A stretch of 64,000 bases of DNA from Mycolicibacterium sp. BiH015 (lineage in GTDB: Bacteria > Actinomycetota > Actinomycetes > Mycobacteriales > Mycobacteriaceae), in NCBI RefSeq assembly GCF_027706845.1, contig NZ_JAQGCZ010000003.1, positions 62,001-126,000 on the forward strand. The letters are read 5' to 3'. Numbering within the stretch: the stretch's first letter is position 1; the number at the start of each line of letters is the position of its first letter. The position numbers were made by a program, and so were the translations under genes. Of the stretch, positions 25,027-33,926 are shown piece after piece. Under the pieces are notes generated by a model that was not told where the DNA came from, did no database searches, and saw only the letters and a list, made by a program, of their open reading frames with translations.

Positions 25027-26301
25027 GTGCTCAACGTCCGGCCCGCCTGCGTTCCCGAGGTGACCGCGAGCGGTCAGACATGGTCACCGGACCGGCACCG
25101 CGACGACCGTGTCGGCCGTCGACTGCGCGTCCTGATGATCGCCAGCTGGATCGCGGCCGTCGTCTCCGCGGCGTTCGGCGTCTTCCAGCTCACACTCGGC
25201 GGAGAGTTGTGGTGGCTGGGTGCCGTCAACGTCATGTGCGGTCTGGTGTTTCTGTGGATCCCCCGGCTGTGCCCGCTCGGTGAACTCGTCGCTCCGCTGA
25301 CGTTCGTGACGTTCGCCTACGTGTCGGTGACGTTCATCTGCTACACCATCGGCACCGGGTCCGGACTGCAGTTCTACTTCATCGTCGCGTCGTCGCTCGC
25401 CGTCCTCGTGCTCGGTATCGAGCGCATCGCGCTCGCAGCGGTGATCGCGGCGATCGGTGTGGTGATCACGATCGGTTTGGAGCTGACGGTGCCCCGCGAT
25501 CGTGGGCTGGGCCCGCCGTGGACACTGACCGCCGGCTTCATCAGCGCTGTGGTCTCGTCGGCGATGATGCTCGTGCTGACGATCTGGTACACGCTGCGCG
25601 AGATCGACCGCGCCGAGGCGGCCATGGAGGCGGAGTACGAACGCTCAGAACGGCTGCTGGCCAACATCCTTCCGTCCACCATCGCCGACCGACTCAAGGA
25701 ACCGACCCGCACCGTCATCGCCGACAAGTATGACGACGCGTCGATCCTGTTCGCCGACATCGCGGGCTACACCAAGCGTGCCAGCGACACCGCCCCCGCC
25801 GAACTGGTCCGGTTCCTGGACCGGCTCTACACCGACCTGGATGCGCTGGTGGACCGGCACGGCCTGGAGAAGGTGAAGACCAGCGGCGACTCGTACATGG
25901 TCGTCAGCGGTGTGCCGATCCCCCGCTCCGATCACATCGAGGCTCTCGCGAGGCTGGCGCTCGACATGGCCGACGCGGTAGCGGGCCTCAAGGATCCTCA
26001 GGGACGCGACGTTCCGCTGCGCATCGGCATGGCCGCCGGACCTGTCGTCGCCGGTGTCGTCGGCGCGAAGAAGTTCTTCTACGACGTCTGGGGTGACGCC
26101 GTCAATGTCGCGGCGAGAATGGAGACGACGGACGTCGAAGGCCGAATTCAGGTGCCGGACAACGTATACCAACGCCTTCGCCATGAATTCGAGTTCGAGG
26201 AGCGAGGCGTGGTCGACGTCAAGGGCAAGGGCCCGATGCACACCTGGTATCTCGTGCGGCAGCGGGCCGAGGCGATCACACCTTCCGGTTCTCCGACTTG
26301 A
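25027..26301 (+). CDS. cya: membrane-anchored class III adenylate cyclase
   Basis: 424-residue adenylate cyclase (Rv1625c-like), making cAMP from ATP. Six hydrophobic helices span about residues 35-190, then a coiled signalling helix (EIDRAEAAMEAEYERSERLLANILP), then one cyclase domain. All catalytic residues can be aligned with a constant offset of 12 to the tuberculosis enzyme: metal-binding D244 and D288, adenine-specifying K284 and D353, transition-state N360 and R364. It is therefore predicted active as a homodimer and specific for ATP. Leaderless GTG start. Its last 26 nt overlap the 3' end of the convergent dps gene. Confidence 0.93.
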   Translation: MLNVRPACVPEVTASGQTWSPDRHRDDRVGRRLRVLMIASWIAAVVSAAFGVFQLTLGGELWWLGAVNVMCGLVFLWIPRLCPLGELVAPLTFVTFAYVSVTFICYTIGTGSGLQFYFIVASSLAVLVLGIERIALAAVIAAIGVVITIGLELTVPRDRGLGPPWTLTAGFISAVVSSAMMLVLTIWYTLREIDRAEAAMEAEYERSERLLANILPSTIADRLKEPTRTVIADKYDDASILFADIAGYTKRASDTAPAELVRFLDRLYTDLDALVDRHGLEKVKTSGDSYMVVSGVPIPRSDHIEALARLALDMADAVAGLKDPQGRDVPLRIGMAAGPVVAGVVGAKKFFYDVWGDAVNVAARMETTDVEGRIQVPDNVYQRLRHEFEFEERGVVDVKGKGPMHTWYLVRQRAEAITPSGSPT

Positions 26302-26779
26302 GCAGCCACGCCAGCTTCTCCAACCCGTCGATCAGCTGGTGCAGGATGTCCGCGGTGCTCGGATCCTCGGCGTCGACCGAGTCGTGGACGGTGCGCAGCG
26401 TGTCGACGGTGCCGTAGATGCGAACGGTGATCAGGTCGACGACGTCACTGGTGCTGTGCTCGTAGGCGGGAAACTGCGGCAAGGACGTGGTGGCGGCGAC
26501 GGTGTCCGACCGGCCATCCGGGACGGCGTCGAGCGCCCGCATCCGTTCGGCGACGGTGTCGCTGGCCTCCCGGGCGAAATCCACGACCTCGTCGAGTTGA
26601 AGGTGCAGGTCCCGGAAATTCGTCCCGACGACGTTCCAGTGCGCCTGCTTACCCTGGATGTGCAGCTCGATCAGGTCGACCAGCACCCGCTGGAGGGCAC
26701 CGCTGAGTTCCGGTGACGCCTGGAATCCCGCGACCTCGGCTTCCGTGCGGCGTGCGTTCGTTGTGGTTGCCATGCTCAT
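26276..26779 (-). CDS. dps: Dps-family ferroxidase / DNA-protection protein
   Basis: 167-residue Dps of the second mycobacterial type. It forms a dodecamer that oxidises and stores iron and protects DNA. The inter-subunit ferroxidase site is complete with the E. coli spacing: H47, H59, D63, D74 and E78 (QAHWNVVG to DTVAERM). The basic N-terminal tail (NARR) is short, and no long DNA-binding C-tail is present. ATG 26779 or 26773 are both possible. A perfect 9-bp inverted repeat sits 13 nt upstream, so expression is probably under a dedicated repressor or activator. The last 26 nt overlap the adenylate cyclase gene on the other strand. Confidence 0.93.
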   Translation of the reverse strand: MSMATTTNARRTEAEVAGFQASPELSGALQRVLVDLIELHIQGKQAHWNVVGTNFRDLHLQLDEVVDFAREASDTVAERMRALDAVPDGRSDTVAATTSLPQFPAYEHSTSDVVDLITVRIYGTVDTLRTVHDSVDAEDPSTADILHQLIDGLEKLAWLLKSENRKV

Positions 26780-26791
26780 ATCAACGCCTAT

Positions 26792-26814
26792 TAATCTGGA
26801 TCGAGTCCAGATTA
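26792..26814. promoter_or_regulatory. perfect inverted repeat upstream of dps
   Basis: TAATCTGGA, 5 nt (TCGAG), TCCAGATTA: nine base pairs without mismatch, between the DUF2339 stop and the dps start. It does not match the IdeR or FurA boxes I know. It could be an operator or, in RNA, a hairpin terminating the DUF2339 operon. Confidence 0.6.
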
Positions 26815-26821
26815 CGCGAAT

Positions 26822-28633
26822 CTACTCCGTGAGCGTGGTCACAGCCTGTTTGTCCTGCTTGTCCAGCAGTCGCGCATAGCCGGCACCCATGCCGAGCAGG
26901 ATCAGTCCGACGACGATGAACACCGCGACCCGGAAGATGCCGTCGAGCGTTCCGAGATCGAACAGGAAGAGCTTGGCCATCGCCGCCGCGACCAACCCCA
27001 GCCCACCACCGATCGGCACGGAACGGTCGTCGCGTGGCCGTCGCGCGGCATAGACGAACAGCGCTGCCGCCATCGCGATCCAGATGATGGTCGCGGCCAT
27101 ATGTCCGGCGTAGAAGCCGCCGTCCGAATCTCCAGAGCCAGCGCTAATCAACATTCCGGCGGTGACCGTGAACGACGTGACGGCGTAGACGATCACCACG
27201 GCTGCTCCCAACCACAGCGCACTCTCGGTCCGGTCCCACGCCCACACGATCGCCACCGCAGCGGCGGCGAGCAGCACGCTCGATACCAGCGTCGACACGC
27301 CTGCGGCAGTGTCGGTTCGTGTCGCCTCGAGCAACACCCCCGGCGGCGAATAGGTCAGGTGCGCCGCGGCACCGACGAGTCCGAACCCGATCGCGGCCCA
27401 GCGCGCGACGACATCCTGGCGGCCGGAAACCGCGACCACGACCGCCATTGCCAACAGCACCGGCCCCGCGATCCGGCCGTCGAACGCGGCCGTCACAGCG
27501 ATCAGCGCCGCCACCGCCGATGTCGCCGCAAAGACGTGCCGCGCCGCGCCGGGCACACCCGGCAGCCTGTCACCGGCGAGCACGATCGCCAGCAGCGCTG
27601 CCGCCACCGTCGCCGCCATCAACGATGCGACGACACGGTCGACCGCCAGGTTCACCGAAAGCACCGGCGCCATGCCGAAGGCGGTCAGCAGTGCCATGGC
27701 AGCGCGGTTCTCGGTGCCCGGCAACAGGATTAGCGCCGCGACCACAGCAATGACGGCCGCGATCGCGCAGGCTCCGGCCAGCAACAGGTCGTCACGGCCG
27801 TCGAAATACCGCGCCGCCAGAGCCACCAACAGCGGCAGGACCGCGGCGCAGATGCGCGCGGCGTGCAGCCAGATCCAATCCTTACCGAGCTGTACCGGCA
27901 GCGACACCGCGGCCAGCGCCAGCATGAAACCGATGAGCAGCAGCGTGATTCCGTCGGCGACGACGGGAGCCAAACCGATGAGCGGCACCAGCACCAGCAG
28001 GCCGAGATGCTGGGAGTCCCAGCGGCGCGCCAATGTCAGGCCCGCACCGGCGATCACGGCGGCGACGATCAGACCGACCGGCGCGGACACCCACTCGTAA
28101 ATGGTGGTGACGGCGATGACGTCCATATAGGCCGCGGCGATGCCCGTGGCGACCAGAGCGATGGCGCCGACCCGTCCGCCCGGACGATTGTTGAGCCACC
28201 ATCCCGCGGCTACCAGCGCCCCGGCGAGCACCGCACCGGCGGCGACCCGGAACTCCGGCCGCAGAATTCCGGCCTGGGCGGCCAGCACCAACAGCAGGAC
28301 AACCCCGATGAGGGTGACGGCCACGCCGGCGACGGCCAGCAGCTTGCCGATCCAACCCTCCGATTTCTGCTTGGGCGGCTTCGGCGCGGGCGGAGTCGGG
28401 TAGGGCCGGAACGGTGCGGGCTGGGGCGCGTACTGCTGCGGCCAGTACGGCATGACGGGCGGGCGCACCGGTTGTGGGGCCAGCACCGGCGGTGCGACAG
28501 GGGGCGCCGGCGCTCGGTCCGCGAGGATCCGGTCGAGCTCGACCAGATCCGCGGACACCCGCGCGAGCTGCTGCGAGATCGCGGCGAAGTCCGCGGAGAG
28601 CCGGGTGATGACGGCAGTGTGCGGTTCGGTCAT
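26822..28633 (-). CDS. DUF2339 multi-pass membrane protein
   Basis: 603-residue DUF2339 protein of unknown function. A short N-terminal coiled coil (ISQQLARVSADLVELDRILAD) and a cytoplasmic Pro-rich linker (residues about 45-90, many PxP) precede roughly 18 hydrophobic helices spread over the remaining 500 residues. No catalytic motif is seen. A few homologues elsewhere are large cell-envelope proteins without assigned role. Start at 28633 (MTEPHTAVITRL); the frame is open a little further. It lies 44 nt behind the LuxR-type regulator and appears to be the last gene of the transporter/two-component operon. Convergence with nothing; dps follows on the same strand behind an inverted repeat. Confidence 0.85.
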   Translation of the reverse strand: MTEPHTAVITRLSADFAAISQQLARVSADLVELDRILADRAPAPPVAPPVLAPQPVRPPVMPYWPQQYAPQPAPFRPYPTPPAPKPPKQKSEGWIGKLLAVAGVAVTLIGVVLLLVLAAQAGILRPEFRVAAGAVLAGALVAAGWWLNNRPGGRVGAIALVATGIAAAYMDVIAVTTIYEWVSAPVGLIVAAVIAGAGLTLARRWDSQHLGLLVLVPLIGLAPVVADGITLLLIGFMLALAAVSLPVQLGKDWIWLHAARICAAVLPLLVALAARYFDGRDDLLLAGACAIAAVIAVVAALILLPGTENRAAMALLTAFGMAPVLSVNLAVDRVVASLMAATVAAALLAIVLAGDRLPGVPGAARHVFAATSAVAALIAVTAAFDGRIAGPVLLAMAVVVAVSGRQDVVARWAAIGFGLVGAAAHLTYSPPGVLLEATRTDTAAGVSTLVSSVLLAAAAVAIVWAWDRTESALWLGAAVVIVYAVTSFTVTAGMLISAGSGDSDGGFYAGHMAATIIWIAMAAALFVYAARRPRDDRSVPIGGGLGLVAAAMAKLFLFDLGTLDGIFRVAVFIVVGLILLGMGAGYARLLDKQDKQAVTTLTE

Positions 28634-28677
28634 ACCAGCATCGTCGCAGCACACCTGCGCAAAACGGATGAGTACTA

Positions 28678-29331
28678 CTACTCGTCCAGGCCGTGTTCGA
28701 TCGCGTATCGAGCCAACTCCACCCGGTTGCCGATCTGCAGTTTGCGGAAGGTGGCCTGCACATGGTTCTCGACGGTGCGATGGCTCAGCGACAGCCGCGA
28801 CGCGATCTGCTTGGCGGTGAGACCTTTCGCCACGTGGCGAAGGATCTCGGTCTCCCGATCGGTCAGGGTCGGCCCCTTCGAACCGGGCGGAGCGTCGCGC
28901 TCGATGCGGCGGAACTCCCCCAGCACGAGCCCCGCCAGCCCCGGGGTGAACACGGCACGGCCCTGCGCGGTGGCCCGCACCGCGTCGCCGAGTTCCTGCT
29001 TCGACGCGCTCTTCACCAGGTATCCGGTCGCGCCGGCCTTGACCGCTTCGAGCACATCGTCGCGCTCATCGGACGCCGACAGCACCAGGATGCGTGACGA
29101 CGGGGACACCGCGAGCACCTCGGCGGTCGCCTGGGCACCGTCCCCGTCGCCCAACCGCATGTCCATCAGCACCACGTCGGGTTTGACCACCGCCGACCGC
29201 CGTCTGGCAGACGCAACACCGTCGGCGGTGGCGACCACGTCGAACCCGTCGTCGGCGAGGTCGCGGGCCACCGCGTCACGCCAGATCGGATGGTCGTCGA
29301 CGACCATCACCGAGGTACGGTCAGCTCCCAT
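28678..29331 (-). CDS. LuxR/NarL-type response regulator
   Basis: 217-residue two-component response regulator. Receiver domain at residues 7-120: acidic pair in [14 protein letters not shown], phospho-acceptor D57 (VVLMDMRLGDGDG), switch Ser in LVLSAS, Lys in GYLVKSAS. The C-terminal LuxR-type HTH spans about 150-210 (LTDRETEILRHVAKGLTAKQIASRLSLSHRTVENHVQATFRKLQIGNRVELARYAI). It is a transcription factor acting as a dimer after phosphorylation by the adjacent kinase, whose gene overlaps it by 25 nt. Likely targets are its own operon, including the amino-acid transporter. Confidence 0.93.
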   Translation of the reverse strand: MGADRTSVMVVDDHPIWRDAVARDLADDGFDVVATADGVASARRRSAVVKPDVVLMDMRLGDGDGAQATAEVLAVSPSSRILVLSASDERDDVLEAVKAGATGYLVKSASKQELGDAVRATAQGRAVFTPGLAGLVLGEFRRIERDAPPGSKGPTLTDRETEILRHVAKGLTAKQIASRLSLSHRTVENHVQATFRKLQIGNRVELARYAIEHGLDE

Positions 29332-30422
29332 TCCGTCCCCATTCCCGGCCCGGTGCTCAACTCAGCCCGGCCGCCCAGCCAATTCATCCGTCCGACAATC
29401 GATTTCGCCACACCCACCCGACCCTCGCGCACCGCGGCCTCCAGCCGTCCCTCGGGGATGCCGACACCGTCGTCACGCACGCTGACCGACACGGAGTCGC
29501 CGAGATCCTCGAGGAGAACATACGCGCGCGCGTCCGGCCCGGCGTGCGCCTCCGTGTTGTCGAGGGCGTTGGTCACCGCGGCGAAGAATTCCTCGGCAAC
29601 CGCCGCGTCGAGCAGCACCGGCTGGGCGGGAACGCTCACCGACACCCGGTCGGACGCACGGCGCCGCAACATCGCGCCGATGTCCGATGTCGCACCGCCC
29701 CTCGGTGTCGCATCGGCGGCGCTGACCAGACGACGCAGTGCTCGTTCCTGCTCGCCCGCCAGCTCGGCCAGTTGGGCGGTGTCGCCGCCGATCTCGCGTC
29801 CGCGCCGGGCCACCAATGCCAGCACCTGGATCGCGCCGTCGTGCACCTGACGAGACAGCCGCTCGCGCTCCTCCAACGATGCCGACAGCCGAGCGGCGCG
29901 CTCGAGCTCGGCGTGAGCGCGGCGCGCGGTCTGCGCGGCCATCCCCACGGCGAGGCCCACGGCCAGCTCGATCACGATGGTGGCGTTGCGGCCCAGGTCG
30001 ATGCTGACGTACCCCTTGAGTACGGCGCTGGCCGCGACGATGACCAGACCCGCCGACATTCCGGTCACGGGCCCGGACAGGATCGCCGCGGAGATCGTGG
30101 CGTTGGTTGCCCACAGCGTGGTCGGCCAGGACTGGTTGTCGAGCGCCCACTGGTCGGATGCGACGAACTCCGTCGACAGCATCAGGGCCACGACGACCCC
30201 GATCTCGGCGAGCACCCAGCCGGGCCTGCGCCCGAAACCCCGCAGGTAAGCCACCGCGCACGCCGCGCTCCACGTGATAAGCACCCCGAACAGCAGCCAT
30301 CCGGCGACCGGGGATTCCAGGTCCGGGTTGATCGCCAGATGGAATCCGAAAGCGTAGACACAGCTGAGCAGACGGAACACCTGAGCGGCCCGCCACAGCG
30401 GCGTGACCGGATCGGGTGTCAC
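29307..30422 (-). CDS. sensor histidine kinase (HisKA_3, NarL partner type)
   Basis: 371-residue membrane kinase. Five or six hydrophobic segments fill residues 15-165 with almost no extracytoplasmic loop, so it probably senses inside or within the membrane, or through a partner. A cytoplasmic helix ([24 protein letters not shown]) leads to the phospho-acceptor H194 in [16 protein letters not shown]. The ATPase domain has [19 protein letters not shown] (N box), [32 protein letters not shown] (G1/G2) and [21 protein letters not shown]. Its GTG start overlaps the transporter ATPase stop by 4 nt, tying sensor and transporter translation together. Confidence 0.92.
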   Translation of the reverse strand: MTPDPVTPLWRAAQVFRLLSCVYAFGFHLAINPDLESPVAGWLLFGVLITWSAACAVAYLRGFGRRPGWVLAEIGVVVALMLSTEFVASDQWALDNQSWPTTLWATNATISAAILSGPVTGMSAGLVIVAASAVLKGYVSIDLGRNATIVIELAVGLAVGMAAQTARRAHAELERAARLSASLEERERLSRQVHDGAIQVLALVARRGREIGGDTAQLAELAGEQERALRRLVSAADATPRGGATSDIGAMLRRRASDRVSVSVPAQPVLLDAAVAEEFFAAVTNALDNTEAHAGPDARAYVLLEDLGDSVSVSVRDDGVGIPEGRLEAAVREGRVGVAKSIVGRMNWLGGRAELSTGPGMGTEWELTVPR

Positions 30423-31195
30423 ATCACCTTGGAGAGAAACGCTTTCGTCCGTTCGTGCTGAGGATTGGCCATGATCTCGCGAGGATTGCCCCGCTCGACC
30501 ACGACGCCTCCGTCCATGAACACCAGCTCGTCGGCGACTTCGCGCGCGAAGCCCATCTCGTGGGTCACCACGACCATCGTCATGCCCTGGGAGGCAAGCT
30601 TTTTCATCACGGCCAGAACTTCACCGACGAGTTCGGGATCCAGCGCGGAGGTCGGCTCGTCGAACAGCATCAGCTTGGGCTCCATCGCCAGCGCACGGGC
30701 GATCGCGACGCGCTGCTGCTGGCCGCCCGACAGTTGCGCGGGGTAGGCCTCCGCCTTGTCGGCCAACCCGACCTGAGCGAGCAACTCCTTGCCCTGCTCA
30801 ATGGCTTTGGCCTTGCTCACACCCTTGACCTGCACCGGCGCCTCGATGACGTTGCCGAGCGCAGTGCGGTGTGGGAACAGGTTGAAGTGTTGGAACACCA
30901 TGCCGACATCTCGGCGCTGCTTGGCGACGTCGCGGGGCCTCATCTCGTGCAGCCGTCCGCTGCGCTCGTGGTACCCCACGAGCGCGCCGTCGACGTAGAG
31001 CCGCCCCGCGCTGACGGTTTCGAGATGGTTGATGCAGCGCAGGAACGTCGACTTGCCCGAGCCGGACGGCCCGACCAGAACCAGCACCTGCCCCTTCTTC
31101 ACCTCGAGGGTGATGCCCTTGAGCACCTTCAGGGCGCCGAAGTCCTTGCAGACAAGCTCAGCCTTGACCATCGGCCGCCCGTTGGTATCGCTCAC
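30419..31195 (-). CDS. polar amino-acid ABC transporter ATPase (GlnQ type)
   Basis: 258-residue ATPase of a polar amino-acid importer. Walker [11 protein letters not shown]-loop [23 protein letters not shown], signature [17 protein letters not shown], Walker [22 protein letters not shown] and the switch His in [15 protein letters not shown] are all present; the [14 protein letters not shown] combination is typical of GlnQ/HisP/ArtP. It works with the permease and binding protein encoded upstream. GTG at 31195 is used; an internal ATG eight codons later is an alternative. Stop overlaps the kinase start. Confidence 0.93.
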   Translation of the reverse strand: MSDTNGRPMVKAELVCKDFGALKVLKGITLEVKKGQVLVLVGPSGSGKSTFLRCINHLETVSAGRLYVDGALVGYHERSGRLHEMRPRDVAKQRRDVGMVFQHFNLFPHRTALGNVIEAPVQVKGVSKAKAIEQGKELLAQVGLADKAEAYPAQLSGGQQQRVAIARALAMEPKLMLFDEPTSALDPELVGEVLAVMKKLASQGMTMVVVTHEMGFAREVADELVFMDGGVVVERGNPREIMANPQHERTKAFLSKVM

Positions 31196-31208
31196 CGTGT
31201 GCGCCCTT

Positions 31209-32135
31209 TCACCCTGCGGCGGGTTTCTGTGCCAGTGCCAGCGCTTCGAGTTGCTTCGATGTCAGCTTGCGCGAGGCGCCCCGCGAGAAGTACCGCTCCA
31301 GATAGAACTGCCCGACCATCAGGATGCTCGTGATGATCAGATACCAGGTCGCGGCGACCAACAACAGTGGCACAGGTTCGAAGATACGTGCCGCGATCTC
31401 CCGGCTCGCTATGCCGTACACATCCAGGGCATAGGGGACCGCGGTCACCAGCGAGGTCGTCTTCAACAGGCTGATCAGCTCATTGCCCGTCGGCGGGATG
31501 ATCACCCGCATCGCCTGCGGCAGCACCGTGCGGCGCATGGCGAGCCCCCACGACATACCCAGTGCGGTGGACGCCTCCAATTGCCCCTCAGGTACCGACA
31601 TGATGCCGGCGCGCACGATCTCGGCCATGTAGGCCGCCTCGTTGAGCGCCAGTCCGATCACCGCGAGCGCGAAGGGGAACGACAGCGCCTGCAGGTCGAA
31701 TTGGAAAAACGACGGGCCGAAGGGTACGCCCAGCTGGACGTTCTGATAGATCGTCGGCAGCAAACCCCAGAACACCAACTGCACGTACACCGGTGTGCCG
31801 CGGAAGATCCACAGGAACACCCACGCCACCGAGGACAGCACCGGGTTGTCCGACAGCCGCATCACGGTGAGCACGACCCCGAGAACGATGCCGATGGCCA
31901 TCGAGTAGACCGTCAGCTGGAGAGTATTGAAGACTCCCAACAGAATTCGCTCGTTGAAGAGGTACTCGGCGAACGTGGACCACCCGTAGGCCGGGTTGGT
32001 GGCCGCCCCGTAGAGGAACAGCCCGACAAGGATGATGATGACGGCCGCCGCCACCCACCGCCACGGATGGCGCAACGGGACCGCGTCGATGGCCTGCGGC
32101 GGACTGGACTGTGGCGGCGAACCGACATCACTCAT
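31209..32135 (-). CDS. polar amino-acid ABC transporter permease (HisMQ type)
   Basis: 308-residue permease. An N-terminal Pro-rich stretch and one helix precede the HisM/GlnP core ([52 protein letters not shown]). The coupling loop [50 protein letters not shown] is the family hallmark. It is the only permease gene, so the transporter core is a homodimer. The start at 32135 follows the binding-protein stop by 5 nt; the open frame further upstream runs inside the binding-protein gene in another frame and is not used. 13 nt separate it from the ATPase gene. Confidence 0.93.
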   Translation of the reverse strand: MSDVGSPPQSSPPQAIDAVPLRHPWRWVAAAVIIILVGLFLYGAATNPAYGWSTFAEYLFNERILLGVFNTLQLTVYSMAIGIVLGVVLTVMRLSDNPVLSSVAWVFLWIFRGTPVYVQLVFWGLLPTIYQNVQLGVPFGPSFFQFDLQALSFPFALAVIGLALNEAAYMAEIVRAGIMSVPEGQLEASTALGMSWGLAMRRTVLPQAMRVIIPPTGNELISLLKTTSLVTAVPYALDVYGIASREIAARIFEPVPLLLVAATWYLIITSILMVGQFYLERYFSRGASRKLTSKQLEALALAQKPAAG

Positions 32136-32140
32136 CGTCG

Positions 32141-33061
32141 TCAGGAGATCGCGCCGTTGATCACCGGCTTGTCGATCATGCCTTCTTCGAGACCCCAGTT
32201 GGCTGCGATCTCCTTGTACTTGCCGGTCTCGATCAGGTGCTCCAGAGCCTGCAGCAGTGACTGCGCCAGCGGGGAACCCTTCTCGACGGGCCAGCCGTAG
32301 GGGGCGGCGTCGAACGTCTCGCCGGCCTGGGCGAGCTTGCCGTTGGTCTGCTTGATCGCGTACAGGGTCACCGGTGAGTCGGCCGACATCGCGTCGGCCT
32401 GACCGAGCACGACGGCGTTGGTGGCGGCGTCCTGGCTGTCGAAGGGCACGATCTCGATGGCCGGCTTGCCCTCGTCGGTGCACTTCTTGCTGCGCGCGGG
32501 AAGCTCGTCGGTTTCCTGGTAGGTGGTCGCCTGCACGGCGACCTTCTTGCCGCAGGCGTCCTCGGGGTTGATATTGCCTCCCGCGGGTTGAGCCCACAGC
32601 GTGCCCGCCGAGAAGTAGGTGACGAAGTCGACCTGCTGCTCGCGCTCCTTGGTGTCGGTGAACGACGACATACCGACGTTGAACGTGCCGCCCTGGATGG
32701 ACGGGATGATCTTCGCGAAGTCGGACTCGCGGTATTCGGCGGTCAGACCGAGCGTTCCGGCGACGGCGTTCATCAGGTCGACGTCGAAGCCGACGAGCTT
32801 GCCCGACGGATCCTTGAACTCGTTCGGCGCATACGGCACGTTGACGCCGACGACGAGCGTGCCTGTGGACTTGATTGCCTCCGGGACGGTGTTCGCAATC
32901 TCGTCGACCTTCTCCGCGGGCGCTGCCGCGGTCGGGGATCCCTCTTCGCTCGGTGCTTCCGAGCTGCTCGAACAGCCGGACAGCGCCATGGCGCCTGTGG
33001 CGGCGAACACCGCAACCATGCGCCAGACCTTTGTCCGACGGTCTTGGATTCCACCCAACAC
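32141..33061 (-). CDS. amino-acid ABC transporter substrate-binding lipoprotein
   Basis: 306-residue lipoprotein of the type II amino-acid binding family. N-terminal basic region, hydrophobic core VAVFAATGAMALSGC with lipobox Cys30, then a Ser/Glu/Pro-rich linker. The two lobes follow (TLVVGVNVPYAPNEFKDPSGKLVGFDVDLMNAVAGTLGLTAEYRESDFAKIIPSIQGGTFNVGMSSFTDTKEREQQVDF). The family binds glutamate, glutamine, arginine and similar ligands; the exact ligand is not determinable here. GTG at 33061 is chosen because it gives a basic n-region and has AGAGG nearby; ATG 33019 is the alternative. First gene of the transporter-sensor operon. Confidence 0.9.
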   Translation of the reverse strand: MLGGIQDRRTKVWRMVAVFAATGAMALSGCSSSSEAPSEEGSPTAAAPAEKVDEIANTVPEAIKSTGTLVVGVNVPYAPNEFKDPSGKLVGFDVDLMNAVAGTLGLTAEYRESDFAKIIPSIQGGTFNVGMSSFTDTKEREQQVDFVTYFSAGTLWAQPAGGNINPEDACGKKVAVQATTYQETDELPARSKKCTDEGKPAIEIVPFDSQDAATNAVVLGQADAMSADSPVTLYAIKQTNGKLAQAGETFDAAPYGWPVEKGSPLAQSLLQALEHLIETGKYKEIAANWGLEEGMIDKPVINGAIS

Positions 33062-33138
33062 TGCTTTGCCTCTACTTTCTTCTCGGGTCGTCCGCGCTTC
33101 CGGCTGAGTTCCCCACACCAGGTATCCCAGCCAGGAAC

Positions 33139-33189
33139 GTTAACGACCGATGATCCGGCGCGCAGCGCCGGTAACGAGACATTAACGAC
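33139..33189. promoter_or_regulatory. TTAACGAC repeats, possible GlnR-type site
   Basis: TTAACGAC occurs twice (33140-33147 and 33182-33189), and GTAAC-n6-TTAAC spans 33171-33186, 110 nt before the binding-protein start. The spacing recalls actinobacterial GlnR boxes (GTnAC-n6-GAAAC), but the second half departs from consensus. Confidence 0.25.
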
Positions 33190-33258
33190 ACGATTGAGAC
33201 ACCACAGCCGTACTGCGAAATCGGCCGGGGCGTGTCGCGTGTATGTCAGACTTCGCGC

Positions 33259-33834
33259 ATGGAAACCGCTGCTCCCCCAACCATGTTGCAGCATCTCTGG
33301 AAGTCAGCACTGCTGTCCGGGATACTCGCGATCATTCTCGGTGCGATGGTGTGGTTCTGGCCTGCCATCAGCGTCTTCGTCGCGGCCATCTTTTTTGCCG
33401 CATACCTGTTGATCACCGGCATTTCGCAGGTGGTCTTCGCGTTCGCCCTCCACGTATCGGCGGGCGGTCGGGTGCTGCTGTTCCTCAGCGGCGCCGCAGC
33501 GCTCATTCTCGCCGTGATGTGCTTCCGCAATTTCGGAAATGCCATTCTTCTCTTGGCCATTTGGATCGGAATCGGATTCATCTTCCGGGGTGTCGCAACC
33601 GCCGTCTCCGCGATCAGCGATCCGAACCTGCCCGGCCGCGCCTGGGAGATCTTCATCGGGGTGATCAGCCTGATCGCCGGTGTCATCATGCTGGCCTCCC
33701 CCTTCGACTCGATCGAGACCCTGACGATGGTCGTCGGTATCTGGCTGGTTGTCCTCGGCATCTTCGAGGTCATCTCCGCATTCGGCATCCGTTCTGCGAG
33801 CAAGGACCTTTGGCGCGAACCGGCGCAGCAATGA
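33259..33834 (+). CDS. HdeD/DUF308 family membrane protein
   Basis: 191-residue integral membrane protein with six hydrophobic helices in three pairs (MLQHLWKSALLSGILAIILGAMVWFWPAISVFVAAIFFAAYLLITGISQVVFAF, and the related FIGVISLIAGVIMLASPFDSIETLTMVVGIWLVVLGIFEVISAF), the DUF308 repeat pattern known from HdeD acid-resistance proteins. Function unknown; a structural or stress-membrane role is plausible. ATG 33259 is favoured over the GTG at 33232 because the cytoplasmic N-terminus METAAPPTM is then normal and CAGACT lies 6 nt before it. It is divergent from the amino-acid transporter operon and 92 nt upstream of cydA. Confidence 0.85.
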   Translation: METAAPPTMLQHLWKSALLSGILAIILGAMVWFWPAISVFVAAIFFAAYLLITGISQVVFAFALHVSAGGRVLLFLSGAAALILAVMCFRNFGNAILLLAIWIGIGFIFRGVATAVSAISDPNLPGRAWEIFIGVISLIAGVIMLASPFDSIETLTMVVGIWLVVLGIFEVISAFGIRSASKDLWREPAQQ

Positions 33835-33870
33835 GGGCCTTAAGTCCCTAGCGCTGCTCGCCGAGGAAGC

Positions 33871-33887
33871 TACTACACTCTGTCGTA
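33871..33887. promoter_or_regulatory. operator-like dyad in the cydA promoter
   Basis: TACTACA, 3 nt, TGTCGTA: six of seven positions pair. It overlaps TACACT (33874-33879), a good minus-10 for cydA. The half-site resembles the TACTACA/TGTAGTA dyads recognised by BlaI/MecI-family repressors. Confidence 0.5.
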
Positions 33888-33926
33888 GGAGCGGAGAATC
33901 GCTTCGCCAACGCCTGGGAGTGACGC

